NCBI RefSeq assembly: GCF_000193495.2
Contig: NZ_AP023410.1
Span: 1,364,001 to 1,428,000 of the forward strand
Source of the DNA: Acetobacter aceti NBRC 14818
GTDB taxonomy: Bacteria; Pseudomonadota; Alphaproteobacteria; Acetobacterales; Acetobacteraceae
Direction of reading: 5' to 3'
Length of the DNA stretch: 64,000 bases
In this document: in pieces, positions 8,640-17,616 of the stretch
Layout of the letters: each line of letters starts with the position of its first letter
Numbering within the stretch: the first letter of the stretch is position 1
Position numbers and translations under genes: made by a program
Notes under the pieces: generated by a model
What the model saw: only the letters and a program-made list of their open reading frames with translations
Database searches by the model: none
What the model was told of the DNA's origin: nothing

Positions 8640-9090
8640 TGTTTAATGCCACAGGCAAAGTCGCCGCTCACCTGCAATCCACTCTGAAATATGCATTACA
8701 CAAAAGAACATCGAAAACAATTTCATAATTAAAAACTATATTTATAAAAATATTTTTGTTTATATTTTTAGATTTATTATTTTTTATTTTGTATATTTTT
8801 TATTATTAATCGTCACTATTGTTAAAACACCACAAAACAAAATCTCACCGCTCCCGGACACTTCCCAACCTGCACGCATAAATGAAGATCGCCTTTTCAA
8901 AGCGGATGTCCACCGTTACAGAGGGGCCTTAATCTGTCAGCACACCAGCTTCTTGAGTATAATGATCAGAGATGTCAGGCCTCTTATAGATGGCCACTCA
9001 TGACGGCGGACAGGATACCTCTCCTGAATCCGGTCGTTCCTACGGAAGCACTGTTCCGAAGCAAAGGATCATGATCCGGAGAGGCCGCCG
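8640..9090. other. AT-rich intergenic region upstream of the RND pump gene
   Basis: The flanking genes are divergent. 8690-8830 is a strongly AT-rich run with many T tracts, a plausible promoter or nucleoid-protein region. No membrane-fusion-protein gene, RNA gene or repeat was seen. Confidence 0.4.
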
Positions 9091-12000
9091 GTGAATCTGT
9101 GCGCCTTCTTCATCCGTCGTCCTGTCGCAACCATTCTCCTGTCTCTGGCGATGGTGTTCGCCGGGCTGCTGTCCTATCGCGTCATGCCGGTCGCCGATCT
9201 GCCGGATATCTCTGTTCCCGTTATTTATGTCATCGCCAGCCAGCAGGGCAGTTCACCGCAGCAGATGGCCAGTGCCGTAACGACGCCCCTGGAACGTCGC
9301 CTTGGAAGTATTGCCGGGCTGACACAGATGACCTCCGACACCACGGACCGGTCATCCTTCATCCTGCTGTTCTTCGATGACAACCGGAATGTGGATGGCG
9401 CCGCGCGTGACGTGCAGGCCGCTCTGCAGGCGGCGCGTCAGGACATGCCGAACACGCTGATCGAAACGCCGCAATATTATAAAGCCAATCCTTCCGACAA
9501 TCCGATCATGGTGGCGGTGCTGACGTCCGACACACGGCCCCTCACCGAACTGCGTGATCTGTCGGAAACCAGACTGCTCCCACAGTTGGCCGGCATTCAC
9601 GGCGTCGGATGGGTGCAACCGGAAGGTGCCGCCAAACCCGCCGTGCGCGTCGAGATGAATCCATACCTGCTCTACCATTACGGCATCGGGTTCGAGGACA
9701 TCCGTTCCGCTCTGGCGTCTGCCAACGCCAACACTCCCAAAGGCTATCTGGATATCGGCACGCAGCGCGTGATGCTGACCACCAACGATCAGGCCCGGAA
9801 AGCCGAGCAGTATCGTGATCTGATTATCGGCTATCGCAATGACCGTCCGGTGCGTCTCTCCAGTGTGGCGACAGTCCATGACGGTCCGCAGAATGAACGT
9901 GAGGCCGCCTGGTTCAATGGCAAGCCGGCCGTCATGGCGATCATCCGGGCGCAACCCGGTGCCAACGTCATTGACGTCACCGACGCCATCCGGGCGCATG
10001 CTCCCCGGATCCAGAGCGCGCTTCCGGGAGACGTCAAACTGACTTTGGCCGACGACATGTCCCGGTCAATCCGCGCGGCCCTGATGGATACCCAACTCAC
10101 GCTTCTGATTTCGGTCGTACTCGTCGTGATCGTGGTGCTGGCGTTCCTCCGCTCATGGCGCTCGACCCTGATCCCAGCTGTCACGGTGCCCGTTTCACTG
10201 GCCGGTTCCCTCGCCGTGATGCACCTGCTGCACTTCTCGCTGGATACGCTCTCGCTCATGGCGCTGACCATCGCCACAGGATTTGTGGTGGATGATGCGA
10301 TTGTCGTTGTCGAAAACATCGCTCGCCATATGGAAGACGGCATGGACCGTATGGACGCGTCCCTGCTCGGCTCGCGCGAAATCGGCTTTACCGTGGTGTC
10401 GATCACCATCTCGCTGATCGCGGTCTTTCTGCCTCTGCTTCTGCTGTCCGGAATTCCCGGAAAGATCTTTTTCGAATTTGCGATGACGCTGACGACAGCA
10501 GTCACCATTTCGCTTTTCCTGTCTCTCTCCCTGACGCCCATGATGTGCGCCTACCTGCTTGAAGTGCATCACGGCGAAACGACCATCGGCCACACCGGAT
10601 GGTCTCGTCGGATGCATCAGGTATTCGATGGCGTTGAAATTATCCTGAACGGCATGCTGCACGTTTACATGCGGTCACTCGACGTCGCGCTTCGTCATCG
10701 TTGGCTGGTGCTGGCTTCGCTGCCCCTCAGTCTTGCGGTCACGGTCGCCGTCGTTGTTTTCATGCCGAAGACAATTCTGCCACCGGAAGACATCGCTCTG
10801 GTTTCAGCCTATCTGAGCACGGATCAGACCAGTTCGTTTCAGGCCGTTTCCGACAAGACCCAACGTGTCGTGAGCACGATGATGCAGGATCCGGAAGTGA
10901 CATCCGTGGTGGCATTTACGGGAGACGACGCTGCCAATGAATCGGCAGCATTCGCCTCCCTTACGGACAAATCCACACGACACGACACACCAGAAACCAT
11001 AGCCGCAAGAATACAGTCACATGTCGCAAACATTGCGGGACTCGACGCGCATATTTCCAACTCGGGCGATGTGAACGGTGGAGGCTCGCGTCAGCAGACG
11101 GGAAATTACACCTATGTTTTCCGAAGCGACGTCGCGGACGATCTGACAACATGGGTGCCCCGTCTTAGCGAAGCCCTGCGACACAGCACGGTCATTTCCG
11201 ATGTCAGCACCAACATCCACAATAATGGCTCTTCATTGCATGTGGACATTCGCCGCGACGTTGCCGCACGTTATCTGATTACACCGCAGTTGATCGGCAA
11301 CGCCCTGTTTGATGCGTTCGGTCAGCGCACCGCCTCGAATATCTCCACGTCGCTGACGACCTATTATGTCGTGATGGAAGCCGACCGGTTGTATCGGGAA
11401 AATCCCGAAATGTTGAAAACGCTGTGGGTTTCAACAGCAGGCGGAACAGCGGGTGGCGGCACTATTTCGAACTCGATCCGTGTTCCGCGCTCAACGGATT
11501 CCAGAGAAGCGGCGTTGAGCCGTCTGTCTTTCCGAAACCAGATTGCCAATCGACTGGCTGGCGGCGCAGGGGCCTCCAATGGTTCAGCGGTCTCATCTTC
11601 AGCTGAGACCATGGTGCCACTGGTCTCGGTGGCTGATCTCGTGACGCGCCCCACCTCCCTACAGGTCAGCCACGAAGACAACTTTGTCTCCGGTTCGATC
11701 TCGTTCAATCTTCCGACGGGAAAAGGACTGACGGATGCAGAAGCAGAAATAAAACGGGTCAGTAACGCCATTCACATGCCGGACACCATTCGCGGAAGCT
11801 TCACCGGTCGCGCAGGAGACTTCAAGAAAGCGCTAGTAAATGAGCTTCTCGTATTCCTTGCTGCTCTCGTCACCATGTATGTCACTCTGGGGATTCTCTA
11901 CGAAAGTTATATTCACCCCCTGACCATCCTATCCACACTCCCCTCCGCTGCCGTCGGGGCTGTAGTGGCGTTATGGCTGTCTGGACAATCCTTTTCGCTG

Positions 12001-12387
12001 ATCGCCATGATCGGGGTGATCCTGCTCGTCGGCATCGTCAAGAAAAACGCAATCCTGATGATCGATTTTGCACTGCATGCGGAACGGCAACAGAGTATGG
12101 AGCCTGCAGATGCCATTCGTGCAGCCTGCGCGACCCGTTTCCGCCCCATTTTGATGACCACGCTGGCGGCAGCATTAGGGGCACTTCCTCTTATTTTCGG
12201 CAATGGTTACGGTGCGGAATTACGCCGTCCACTGGGTATTGCCGTCGTGGGTGGACTGGCCATGAGTCAACTCCTCACCCTTTATTCCACGCCTGCGGTC
12301 TATTTACTGATGATCGCAATTGGAAAATGGACGAAAATCCCGCTTTCGCTCCTGCAAAGAACATTTAAAAGGTATGCATGGAATTAA
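9091..12387 (+). CDS. RND-family efflux pump inner-membrane transporter (MdtB/MdtC-like)
   Basis: A 1098-residue proton-driven RND transporter, of the HAE1 multidrug class by its opening residues and the ADLPDISVP loop. Twelve membrane segments in the 1+5 / 1+5 layout can be traced with two large periplasmic loops. The proton-relay Asp pair of TM4 is present (ATGFVVDDAIVVVENIARH, near residue 400), as is the TM10 Lys (LVGIVKKNAILMIDFAL, near 984). The start is GTG with GGAG about 9 nt upstream. It is unusual that no membrane fusion protein or outer-membrane channel gene lies next to it. The gene is flanked by AT-rich spacers, so it probably uses partners coded elsewhere. Confidence 0.92.
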   Translation: MNLCAFFIRRPVATILLSLAMVFAGLLSYRVMPVADLPDISVPVIYVIASQQGSSPQQMASAVTTPLERRLGSIAGLTQMTSDTTDRSSFILLFFDDNRNVDGAARDVQAALQAARQDMPNTLIETPQYYKANPSDNPIMVAVLTSDTRPLTELRDLSETRLLPQLAGIHGVGWVQPEGAAKPAVRVEMNPYLLYHYGIGFEDIRSALASANANTPKGYLDIGTQRVMLTTNDQARKAEQYRDLIIGYRNDRPVRLSSVATVHDGPQNEREAAWFNGKPAVMAIIRAQPGANVIDVTDAIRAHAPRIQSALPGDVKLTLADDMSRSIRAALMDTQLTLLISVVLVVIVVLAFLRSWRSTLIPAVTVPVSLAGSLAVMHLLHFSLDTLSLMALTIATGFVVDDAIVVVENIARHMEDGMDRMDASLLGSREIGFTVVSITISLIAVFLPLLLLSGIPGKIFFEFAMTLTTAVTISLFLSLSLTPMMCAYLLEVHHGETTIGHTGWSRRMHQVFDGVEIILNGMLHVYMRSLDVALRHRWLVLASLPLSLAVTVAVVVFMPKTILPPEDIALVSAYLSTDQTSSFQAVSDKTQRVVSTMMQDPEVTSVVAFTGDDAANESAAFASLTDKSTRHDTPETIAARIQSHVANIAGLDAHISNSGDVNGGGSRQQTGNYTYVFRSDVADDLTTWVPRLSEALRHSTVISDVSTNIHNNGSSLHVDIRRDVAARYLITPQLIGNALFDAFGQRTASNISTSLTTYYVVMEADRLYRENPEMLKTLWVSTAGGTAGGGTISNSIRVPRSTDSREAALSRLSFRNQIANRLAGGAGASNGSAVSSSAETMVPLVSVADLVTRPTSLQVSHEDNFVSGSISFNLPTGKGLTDAEAEIKRVSNAIHMPDTIRGSFTGRAGDFKKALVNELLVFLAALVTMYVTLGILYESYIHPLTILSTLPSAAVGAVVALWLSGQSFSLIAMIGVILLVGIVKKNAILMIDFALHAERQQSMEPADAIRAACATRFRPILMTTLAAALGALPLIFGNGYGAELRRPLGIAVVGGLAMSQLLTLYSTPAVYLLMIAIGKWTKIPLSLLQRTFKRYAWN

Positions 12388-12774
12388 TATACTGGCTCAC
12401 GAATTCCATAGATTTTTCGTAAAAATTGGTACATGCATACTTCTGTAAATCAGACATTTTTCGAACCACTCTTTTTAAAAAAACTATAAAAATGTCACCC
12501 ATAACACCCTCTGGCTACACACCATTATTTAAAAGAAGGTTCTCTTGAGCCTCTTCCTACAGTGTAATATGTGCGCGTCTTTTTTCGGGAAAATTACAGA
12601 ATGACCATCATTTCTCTGGAAGATATTCCTGATAGACCATCATTACAAAACAGTCATGCCGGTGCTGGTATTGCTTTTTTAGCAGACATGCTAGATTTAC
12701 GACATCGACTGTATTTACGAGTATCTATGGTCGATGTCGCATAGTTTACAACAGACGTTTCAGGGAATGGTTCG
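12388..12774. other. Intergenic region before the Cys-rich small gene
   Basis: AT-rich at the left. It holds a 47-codon open frame (12601-12744) with weak support and an inverted repeat (12700-12739), listed separately. Nothing else was recognised. Confidence 0.35.
12700..12739. repeat. Perfect 10-bp inverted repeat upstream of the Cys-rich gene
   Basis: CGACATCGAC at 12700-12709 and GTCGATGTCG at 12730-12739 are exact inverse copies with 20 nt between them. The right arm ends 35 nt before the start codon of the small Cys-rich gene, so it may be an operator or a structured leader. Confidence 0.5.
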
Positions 12775-12903
12775 ATGGCCAAAAATTGCTGCAAGACAGA
12801 CGGATGCGCTCCGGCAAAGAAGGGCTGCTGCGGCCTGAAGAAAATTGTTGGTGTAATGATCGTAGCCGGGATTGCCGGTTTTCTGTGGAAAAAATTCAAG
12901 TAG
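12775..12903 (+). CDS. Cys-rich single-pass small membrane protein, 42 aa
   Basis: This 42-residue frame is too short for many gene finders but is well supported. It has a ribosome site (CAGGGA, 8 nt from the ATG) and a strong hairpin terminator right behind it. Residues 1-20 are polar with five Cys in the pattern CC-x4-C-x6-CC and several Lys. Residues 21-37 form one hydrophobic helix (KIVGVMIVAGIAGFLW), and the protein ends KKFK. The layout suggests a small anchor with a soluble Cys cluster that could bind a metal or Fe-S cluster, or take part in thiol chemistry. No family was recognised. Function is unknown and the topology is uncertain, as Lys lies on both sides of the helix. Confidence 0.7.
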   Translation: MAKNCCKTDGCAPAKKGCCGLKKIVGVMIVAGIAGFLWKKFK

Positions 12904-13499
12904 TCCAAGATACTACATTGCCCGAAACCTGTTTCGGGCATTCTATCCTGTTTGTTTTGCTTCCCAACGATGAAATATATCATACACTATAAAAATATAT
13001 CATTCTAAATAAATATATATTCCTAAACATAACTATGGCTGGTTATCTTTTTCCACGAATAGAGATCAACTGAGCCTCGACAGACGTCCCGTTCCAAAAA
13101 CCAATCTTAAAAAAATCGAAACTGTTACAGATATTCACGAAAAAACAACAAGATGGATTTCCAGATTTACAGCCTGTCGTTACGCATAATCATATATTTA
13201 ACTAAAATTTAGAAATCTTCAGGTAACGTTAGAAAAATCCGAACCATTCTTCATTTTCCATGTCTTTCTTTTCTACCTTTTCAAGAAATAGTTTGCGCTG
13301 TTTTTTCATATCCATTCAGGGAAACATGGAGTTTTGTCACTTTTATCCTCGTCCAAAGAAATTATTGAACATAATATATCATGGAGGTCTTGCACCACGA
13401 AGCATACTTCATTATTTCAACAGATAGAGCCAAACAGGTTCCACCCAATTTTCTGTAAATGTGCGCTGAATTGTTTAAAAGTGTAACGGAGTTTTTTTT
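12904..13499. other. AT-rich intergenic region upstream of mucR
   Basis: Apart from the terminator at 12920-12939, no gene, RNA or repeat was recognised over about 550 nt. It is strongly AT-rich, which suits binding by Ros/MucR-type regulators and autoregulation of the next gene; that is inference only. Confidence 0.4.
12920..12939 (+). terminator. Hairpin terminator of the Cys-rich gene
   Basis: GCCCGAAAC and GTTTCGGGC pair perfectly (9 bp, very tight turn), 17 nt after the stop codon. They are followed by the T-rich but not pure stretch ATTCTATCCTGTTTGTTTT. Confidence 0.65.
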
Positions 13500-13964
13500 A
13501 TGTCTGAAAATAAACCCTCTTCCCCTCTGCTCGAACTGACAGCGCAAATCGTTTCTGCTCATGTTTCAAACAACTCTGCCTCCGCAGAGACACTTCCCGC
13601 TTTGATCCGTGACGTCTTCACGGCTCTCGAGACAGCCGGACAGACTGCTCCTGAGCCCGAGAAACTACAGCCTGCGGTTCCGGTGAAACGGTCCGTCTTC
13701 CCGGACTACATTGTCTGCCTGGAAGATGGTAAAAAACTGAAAATGCTGAAACGGCATCTACAGAGTGCTTACGGCATGACGCCTGAGCAGTATCGTGAGC
13801 GCTGGGGCCTGCCGACAGACTATCCCATGGTTGCTCCCAACTATGCCGAGCGTCGTTCAACGCTTGCCCGTGAAATCGGTCTGGGTCGCAAGATCAGCGC
13901 TACCAGCGCTTCTTCCGAGAACGATGACACTGCGCCGCGCCGTCGTGGCCGCAAGGCTCAGTAA
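13500..13964 (+). CDS. Ros/MucR-family transcriptional regulator
   Basis: A 154-residue regulator of the Ros/MucR family, which in alphaproteobacteria controls exopolysaccharide, motility and cell-cycle genes. The family core is easy to see: VFPDYIVCLEDGKKLKMLKRHL, in two parts, MTPEQYRERWGLPTDYPMVA and YAERRSTLAREIGLG. In zinc-binding members the ligands are Cys, Cys or Asp, His and a second His four residues later (RHLxxH). Here the first three are C-x2-D and H, but the fourth position is Ala (RHLQSAYG), so zinc binding may be lost or altered. The C-terminus is a basic RRRGRKAQ tail. GGAG lies 8 nt before the ATG. A perfect 8-bp hairpin (13974-14010) follows. Confidence 0.88.
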   Translation: MSENKPSSPLLELTAQIVSAHVSNNSASAETLPALIRDVFTALETAGQTAPEPEKLQPAVPVKRSVFPDYIVCLEDGKKLKMLKRHLQSAYGMTPEQYRERWGLPTDYPMVAPNYAERRSTLAREIGLGRKISATSASSENDDTAPRRRGRKAQ

Positions 13965-13973
13965 AGCCTGTCA

Positions 13974-14010
13974 CATCGGCATGACTTCCCTCATTGATGT
14001 TGTGCCGATG
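13974..14010 (+). terminator. Hairpin after mucR
   Basis: CATCGGCA (13974-13981) pairs with TGCCGATG (14003-14010) around a 21-nt loop, followed by ATTTCTTC. The T-run is weak, so termination is probable rather than certain. Confidence 0.45.
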
Positions 14011-14068
14011 ATTTCTTCATGGAAACGGTTTTCCATGAGCCTTTAGTGTTGTGCTGGAATAAACTGTA

Positions 14069-15040
14069 ATGAGTTCAGGCGTTGACGAGACTGTGGCGTA
14101 CTCTGTCCAGAAGCGGAGACTGCGTCGCTGGCGGATTGGCGCGATCGCAGCTGTTGCCGTGTCGATCATGATTGCGGGCCGTTATGGTCAACAATCCAGA
14201 AGCGACAGCTTCTATAGTGGCGGCAGCATAAATACGCCTCACCTTGTACAGTTAAAAGTTTACGGCATGATCGGCTCGGATGTCTCGCGCTGGACAAAAG
14301 CCCTTGCTGACGCAGACAAAGACAAAAACGTCAAAGGACTACTCCTCGATATTGACAGTCCCGGCGGGGCTGTAACCGGCGGTGAAGAATTACACGACGC
14401 TGTGGAGCGGTTTGCTCACGACAAACCCGTCGTCGCTACCATGCGGGGTATGGGCGCATCCGCTGGGTACATGATTGCGCTTCCGTCCAAACGTATTTTT
14501 GCCGAACGAAGCACATTGACCGGCTCTATCGGCGTCCTGATGGAAGCACCCGAATTCTCGGGAGTACTCAACAAGATCGGCGTCAATGTGCAGGAACTGG
14601 TGTCCGGACCGCTCAAGGGGCAGCCCTCCCTCACAAAACCGATTTCTCCTGAAGGTCATGCCATGCTTCAGGGCGTTGTGAGCAATCTTTACGACCAGTT
14701 TGTCACCATGGTCGTCACAGGGCGCCATATGCCTGAAGAAAAGGTACGCTCTCTTGCCGATGGTCGCCCCTATACAGGCGAGCAGGCCCTGAAAGTGGGG
14801 CTGATCGACAATATTGGTGGTCAGGAAGACGCTCGAAACTGGTTAAGCAAAGCCGCTGGCCTGTCCGGTGAACCAAAAATCGTGACGATTGGTGAAGAAC
14901 GCAAAACGTTCAGTCTGAAACGACGTATCTTTGGCTGGTTTGGAGGGCGGGTCATGTCATGGCTCGGCCTTGATGCAGACATTTTTTTGCCTCAAACGCG
15001 TGCAGCTATTGACGGCGCAGTTTCGATCTGGAAACCTTAG
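14069..15040 (+). CDS. sppA: Signal peptide peptidase, SppA type (S49 family)
   Basis: A 323-residue membrane-anchored serine protease of the short (single-domain) SppA class, which digests cleaved signal peptides and membrane protein fragments. One N-terminal membrane helix (about residues 24-40) anchors a periplasmic crotonase-like domain. The nucleophile Ser lies in [17 protein letters not shown], preceded by [15 protein letters not shown], and the catalytic Lys in [11 protein letters not shown], as expected for the Ser-Lys dyad. A C-terminal segment of ~45 residues ([17 protein letters not shown]) may lie along the membrane. The ihfB start codon is 19 nt downstream, an arrangement that suggests co-transcription. 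Confidence 0.92.
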   Translation: MSSGVDETVAYSVQKRRLRRWRIGAIAAVAVSIMIAGRYGQQSRSDSFYSGGSINTPHLVQLKVYGMIGSDVSRWTKALADADKDKNVKGLLLDIDSPGGAVTGGEELHDAVERFAHDKPVVATMRGMGASAGYMIALPSKRIFAERSTLTGSIGVLMEAPEFSGVLNKIGVNVQELVSGPLKGQPSLTKPISPEGHAMLQGVVSNLYDQFVTMVVTGRHMPEEKVRSLADGRPYTGEQALKVGLIDNIGGQEDARNWLSKAAGLSGEPKIVTIGEERKTFSLKRRIFGWFGGRVMSWLGLDADIFLPQTRAAIDGAVSIWKP

Positions 15041-15059
15041 CTTTCGGCGGGGAGGCGAG

Positions 15060-15356
15060 ATGACCAGATCCGAACTTGTCGCTGAAATAGCAGCGGCGAA
15101 CCCTCATCTTTTACTCAAGGACGTTGAATTAATCGTTCATACGATTTTCGACGAACTGACAAGCGCGCTTGCGCGCGGAGATCGTGTCGAACTCCGTGGC
15201 TTTGGGGCTTTTACTGTCAAGAAACGGGAAGCCAGAGCAGGGCGTAATCCCCGCACCGGTGAATCCGTGTCTGTGGACGAGAAAGTCGTGCCTTTTTTCA
15301 AGGCCGGAAAAGAGCTGCGCGAACGTGTCAACGGCGCAACGCCACAGGACGAATAG
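15060..15356 (+). CDS. ihfB: Integration host factor, beta subunit
   Basis: A 98-residue HU/IHF-family DNA-bending protein. IHF-beta pairs with IHF-alpha to bend DNA sharply in replication, transcription and recombination. The start [11 protein letters not shown] is the standard beta-subunit N-terminus. The beta-arm region has [20 protein letters not shown], with the conserved Pro of the intercalating arm in RNPRTGE, and the C-terminal helix contains [12 protein letters not shown]. The ribosome site GGGGAGG lies 5 nt before the ATG. It follows sppA closely. The gene order sppA-ihfB is common in alphaproteobacteria, to my knowledge. Confidence 0.95.
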   Translation: MTRSELVAEIAAANPHLLLKDVELIVHTIFDELTSALARGDRVELRGFGAFTVKKREARAGRNPRTGESVSVDEKVVPFFKAGKELRERVNGATPQDE

Positions 15357-15373
15357 CTCCGAAAAGGCGATTC

Positions 15374-15393
15374 ATGAGGATTAACGTCCTCAT
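15374..15393 (+). terminator. Hairpin after ihfB
   Basis: ATGAGGA and TCCTCAT pair exactly around a TTAACG loop, 18 nt after the ihfB stop. Only a short T-run (CATTTCG) follows, so it may act as a weak terminator. Confidence 0.45.
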
Positions 15394-15483
15394 TTCGCAT
15401 GTCTTGTGCGTGCTTCTGATATACTGTTAGAACTGATCTCATTCCACGGTCAGTTTCCGACGGCCGTTTTTCCGGGCGCTGTT

Positions 15484-15849
15484 ATGGCTTTCGTGTACGG
15501 CTTGTCAGAATGCTGCTTAAAGCAGGCAAAAAGCCTGAGAGTCAGTGTGCCGAAAACGGGGGGGATGCTGCTTCTGGCCTGTGTCATTGCTTCAACACAG
15601 GCGCAAGCACGCACTCTTGGCAGTCACGCACCACTACAGCGTTCAGCACCGCACACCAAAACACATCACACCAGAAAATCGGCACTACAGGGCTGTCTGT
15701 CCGGCGGGTCCGTTATCATGACGCATGGCCGTAAACTGGGCGCGATCGGCTCTCATGGAAAGCTGCTGGCTCCGGTCGGACGGGCCATCTATTACACGGA
15801 CAGCAAGCACGGATGCCTGCCGGGGAAGCATGTCCGTCGCCGCGGATAA
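15484..15849 (+). CDS. Small secreted basic protein of unknown function
   Basis: A ~121-residue frame whose middle holds a signal-peptide-like core (GGMLLLACVIASTQAQA, cleavage before RTLG). The mature part is short, rich in His, Lys and Arg, and carries two Cys (SALQGCLSGG and SKHGCLPGKH) that could form a disulfide. The start is uncertain: ATG 15484 gives an unusually long n-region, whereas GTG 15547 gives a normal 21-residue signal peptide. No upstream ribosome site is convincing for either. No family was recognised. Placement between ihfB and the mannose gene gives no functional hint. Confidence 0.55.
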   Translation: MAFVYGLSECCLKQAKSLRVSVPKTGGMLLLACVIASTQAQARTLGSHAPLQRSAPHTKTHHTRKSALQGCLSGGSVIMTHGRKLGAIGSHGKLLAPVGRAIYYTDSKHGCLPGKHVRRRG

Positions 15850-16073
15850 GACTTTTCTCATTTGACTATTTATAAGATTTTGCTCATCATATGAGAATAA
15901 CTCCCTCCCTGATGGTATTACTTCCTTTCATCCGTCTGGATTTGTGATCAAACGGATTTCATCCCGATCTGTGTTGGGCTAGGTTTCCTGCATCAACGGC
16001 CTGCGACAAAAGTGTTTCTTCGCGGCATACATCAGACAACACGTCTGAAATACGCCAGGAAACAGGCTTCGCC

Positions 16074-17528
16074 ATGAGCAGAACAGGGATCCAGATGGCA
16101 GACAAAAATGCTTCGACCGTCATACCCGTCATTCTTTCAGGGGGGTCGGGAACCCGTCTGTGGCCAATGTCACGTGCGAGTTTTCCCAAACAGCTGTGGC
16201 CTTTGCTGAGCGCGCAGTCTCTTTTGCAGGAAACAGCCCTGCGAGCCCGAGGCATTTCCCTCTCTGCGCCCGTGATCGTCTGCAATGAAGCGCATCGCTT
16301 TCTGATTGCGGAACAACTGCGTGAGGCAGGAATAGAGTCCCCCAAAATCCTGCTGGAACCGGTGGGACGGAACTCCGCACCGGCCATTGCCGCTGCGGCC
16401 TTGCTCGTCGCCCAGACGGACCCGCAGGCCGTGCTCTGGCTGATGGCCGCCGACGCCGCCATTACAAAACCGGAAGCCCTGAATACCGCCATGCAGAATG
16501 CAATCGCCGGTGCTGAACAGGGGCTGGTCGTGACCTTCGGCATGAAGCCGACACGGCCAGAGACCGGTTACGGCTACATCGAGGTCGGACAGACAATTTC
16601 GGGACTTGAGGGCATCTCTACGGTGAAGGCCTTCCGTGAGAAACCGGATGAGGAGCAGGCCGAATTCTTCCTCAAGTCCGGTGACTATCTGTGGAACTCC
16701 GGCATGTTCGTCTTCAGGGCAGATACCCTGCTTCGCGAGATGGAAGAACATGCTCCGGAAGTCATGACTGCCGTGCGGGCAGCCTACGAGGCCCGGAAAG
16801 GTGATCTCTTCTTCGAACGCCTTGGCATCGAGGAATTCAAGACTGCACCGGACATTTCAATCGATTACGCCATCGCCGAACGGAGCAGCAATGTCGCCGT
16901 GGTGCCAGCCGATCTCGGCTGGTCCGATGTCGGAAGCTGGGATGCGCTGTGGGATATCAGCCCGAAAGACACGGCGGGGAATGTCGCCGTCGGTGACGTG
17001 CTGATTGAAGATTCCAAGAACAGTTACGTTCGGTCAGAGAAATATCTGACGGCGGTCGCCGGTGTCGATGATCTGGTGGTCGTGACAACAGATGACGCTG
17101 TGCTGGTCACGCATCGTGACCGGGCACAGGACGTCAAGAAAATCGTTGATCGGCTGAAGAAGGCAAAGCGACCGGAAGCAGCAAGCCATAACCGCTGCTA
17201 TCGTCCATGGGGCTTTTACGAGAGCCTGATCCAGAATGACCGGTTTCAGGTCAAACGGATTGTCGTTCAGCCGGGCGAGAAACTCTCCCTGCAGAAACAC
17301 TTCCACCGCGCCGAGCACTGGATTGTCGTCGGCGGTGTCGCTCTGGTGACGCGGGATGAGGACAAGGTCCTCGTGCGCGAGAATGAGAGCATCTATCTGC
17401 CACAGGGCTGTATTCACCGTATGGAAAACCCCGGCAAGATCCCCCTGACCCTGATCGAAGTGCAGACAGGAGCCTATCTGGGGGAAGACGATATCGTACG
17501 GCTTGAGGATACCTATAACCGGTCCTGA
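16074..17528 (+). CDS. manC: Mannose-1-phosphate guanylyltransferase / mannose-6-phosphate isomerase
   Basis: A 484-residue bifunctional type II enzyme (ManC/XanB/AlgA class) that makes GDP-mannose for exopolysaccharide, such as the acetan-like polymers of acetic acid bacteria. The N-terminal nucleotidyltransferase has VILSGGSGTRLWPMSR, FPKQLWPL and the sugar-binding FREKPD. The linker and C-terminal cupin isomerase domain (about residues 350-480) contain RPWGFYESL, QPGEKLSLQKHFHRAEHWIV and ESIYLPQGCIHRMENPG, including the metal-binding His residues. The ATG at 16095 has a better placed GGGA and may be the true start. The gene stands alone and ends in a bidirectional terminator shared with the EcsC-family gene. 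Confidence 0.92.
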   Translation: MSRTGIQMADKNASTVIPVILSGGSGTRLWPMSRASFPKQLWPLLSAQSLLQETALRARGISLSAPVIVCNEAHRFLIAEQLREAGIESPKILLEPVGRNSAPAIAAAALLVAQTDPQAVLWLMAADAAITKPEALNTAMQNAIAGAEQGLVVTFGMKPTRPETGYGYIEVGQTISGLEGISTVKAFREKPDEEQAEFFLKSGDYLWNSGMFVFRADTLLREMEEHAPEVMTAVRAAYEARKGDLFFERLGIEEFKTAPDISIDYAIAERSSNVAVVPADLGWSDVGSWDALWDISPKDTAGNVAVGDVLIEDSKNSYVRSEKYLTAVAGVDDLVVVTTDDAVLVTHRDRAQDVKKIVDRLKKAKRPEAASHNRCYRPWGFYESLIQNDRFQVKRIVVQPGEKLSLQKHFHRAEHWIVVGGVALVTRDEDKVLVRENESIYLPQGCIHRMENPGKIPLTLIEVQTGAYLGEDDIVRLEDTYNRS

Positions 17529-17555
17529 TTAGTCCCCACCTACAGGCAGCAAACA

Positions 17556-17592
17556 AAAAGGGGGCTTTTTCCCAAAAGAAAGCCCTTTTTTT
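17556..17592. terminator. Bidirectional terminator between manC and the EcsC-family gene
   Basis: A stem centred on GGGCTTT / AAAGCCC is extended by A/T pairs on both sides, with A-runs left and T-runs right. It can therefore stop transcription from both convergent genes. Confidence 0.75.
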
Positions 17593-17616
17593 AATGTCCG
17601 GACAGCGTTTTGAAAA

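Noticed and set aside
12601..12744. 47-codon frame before the Cys-rich gene
   Set aside because: It has a weak ribosome site, but its last third is the inverted repeat and its residues show no coding pattern or hydrophobic segment; too little support.
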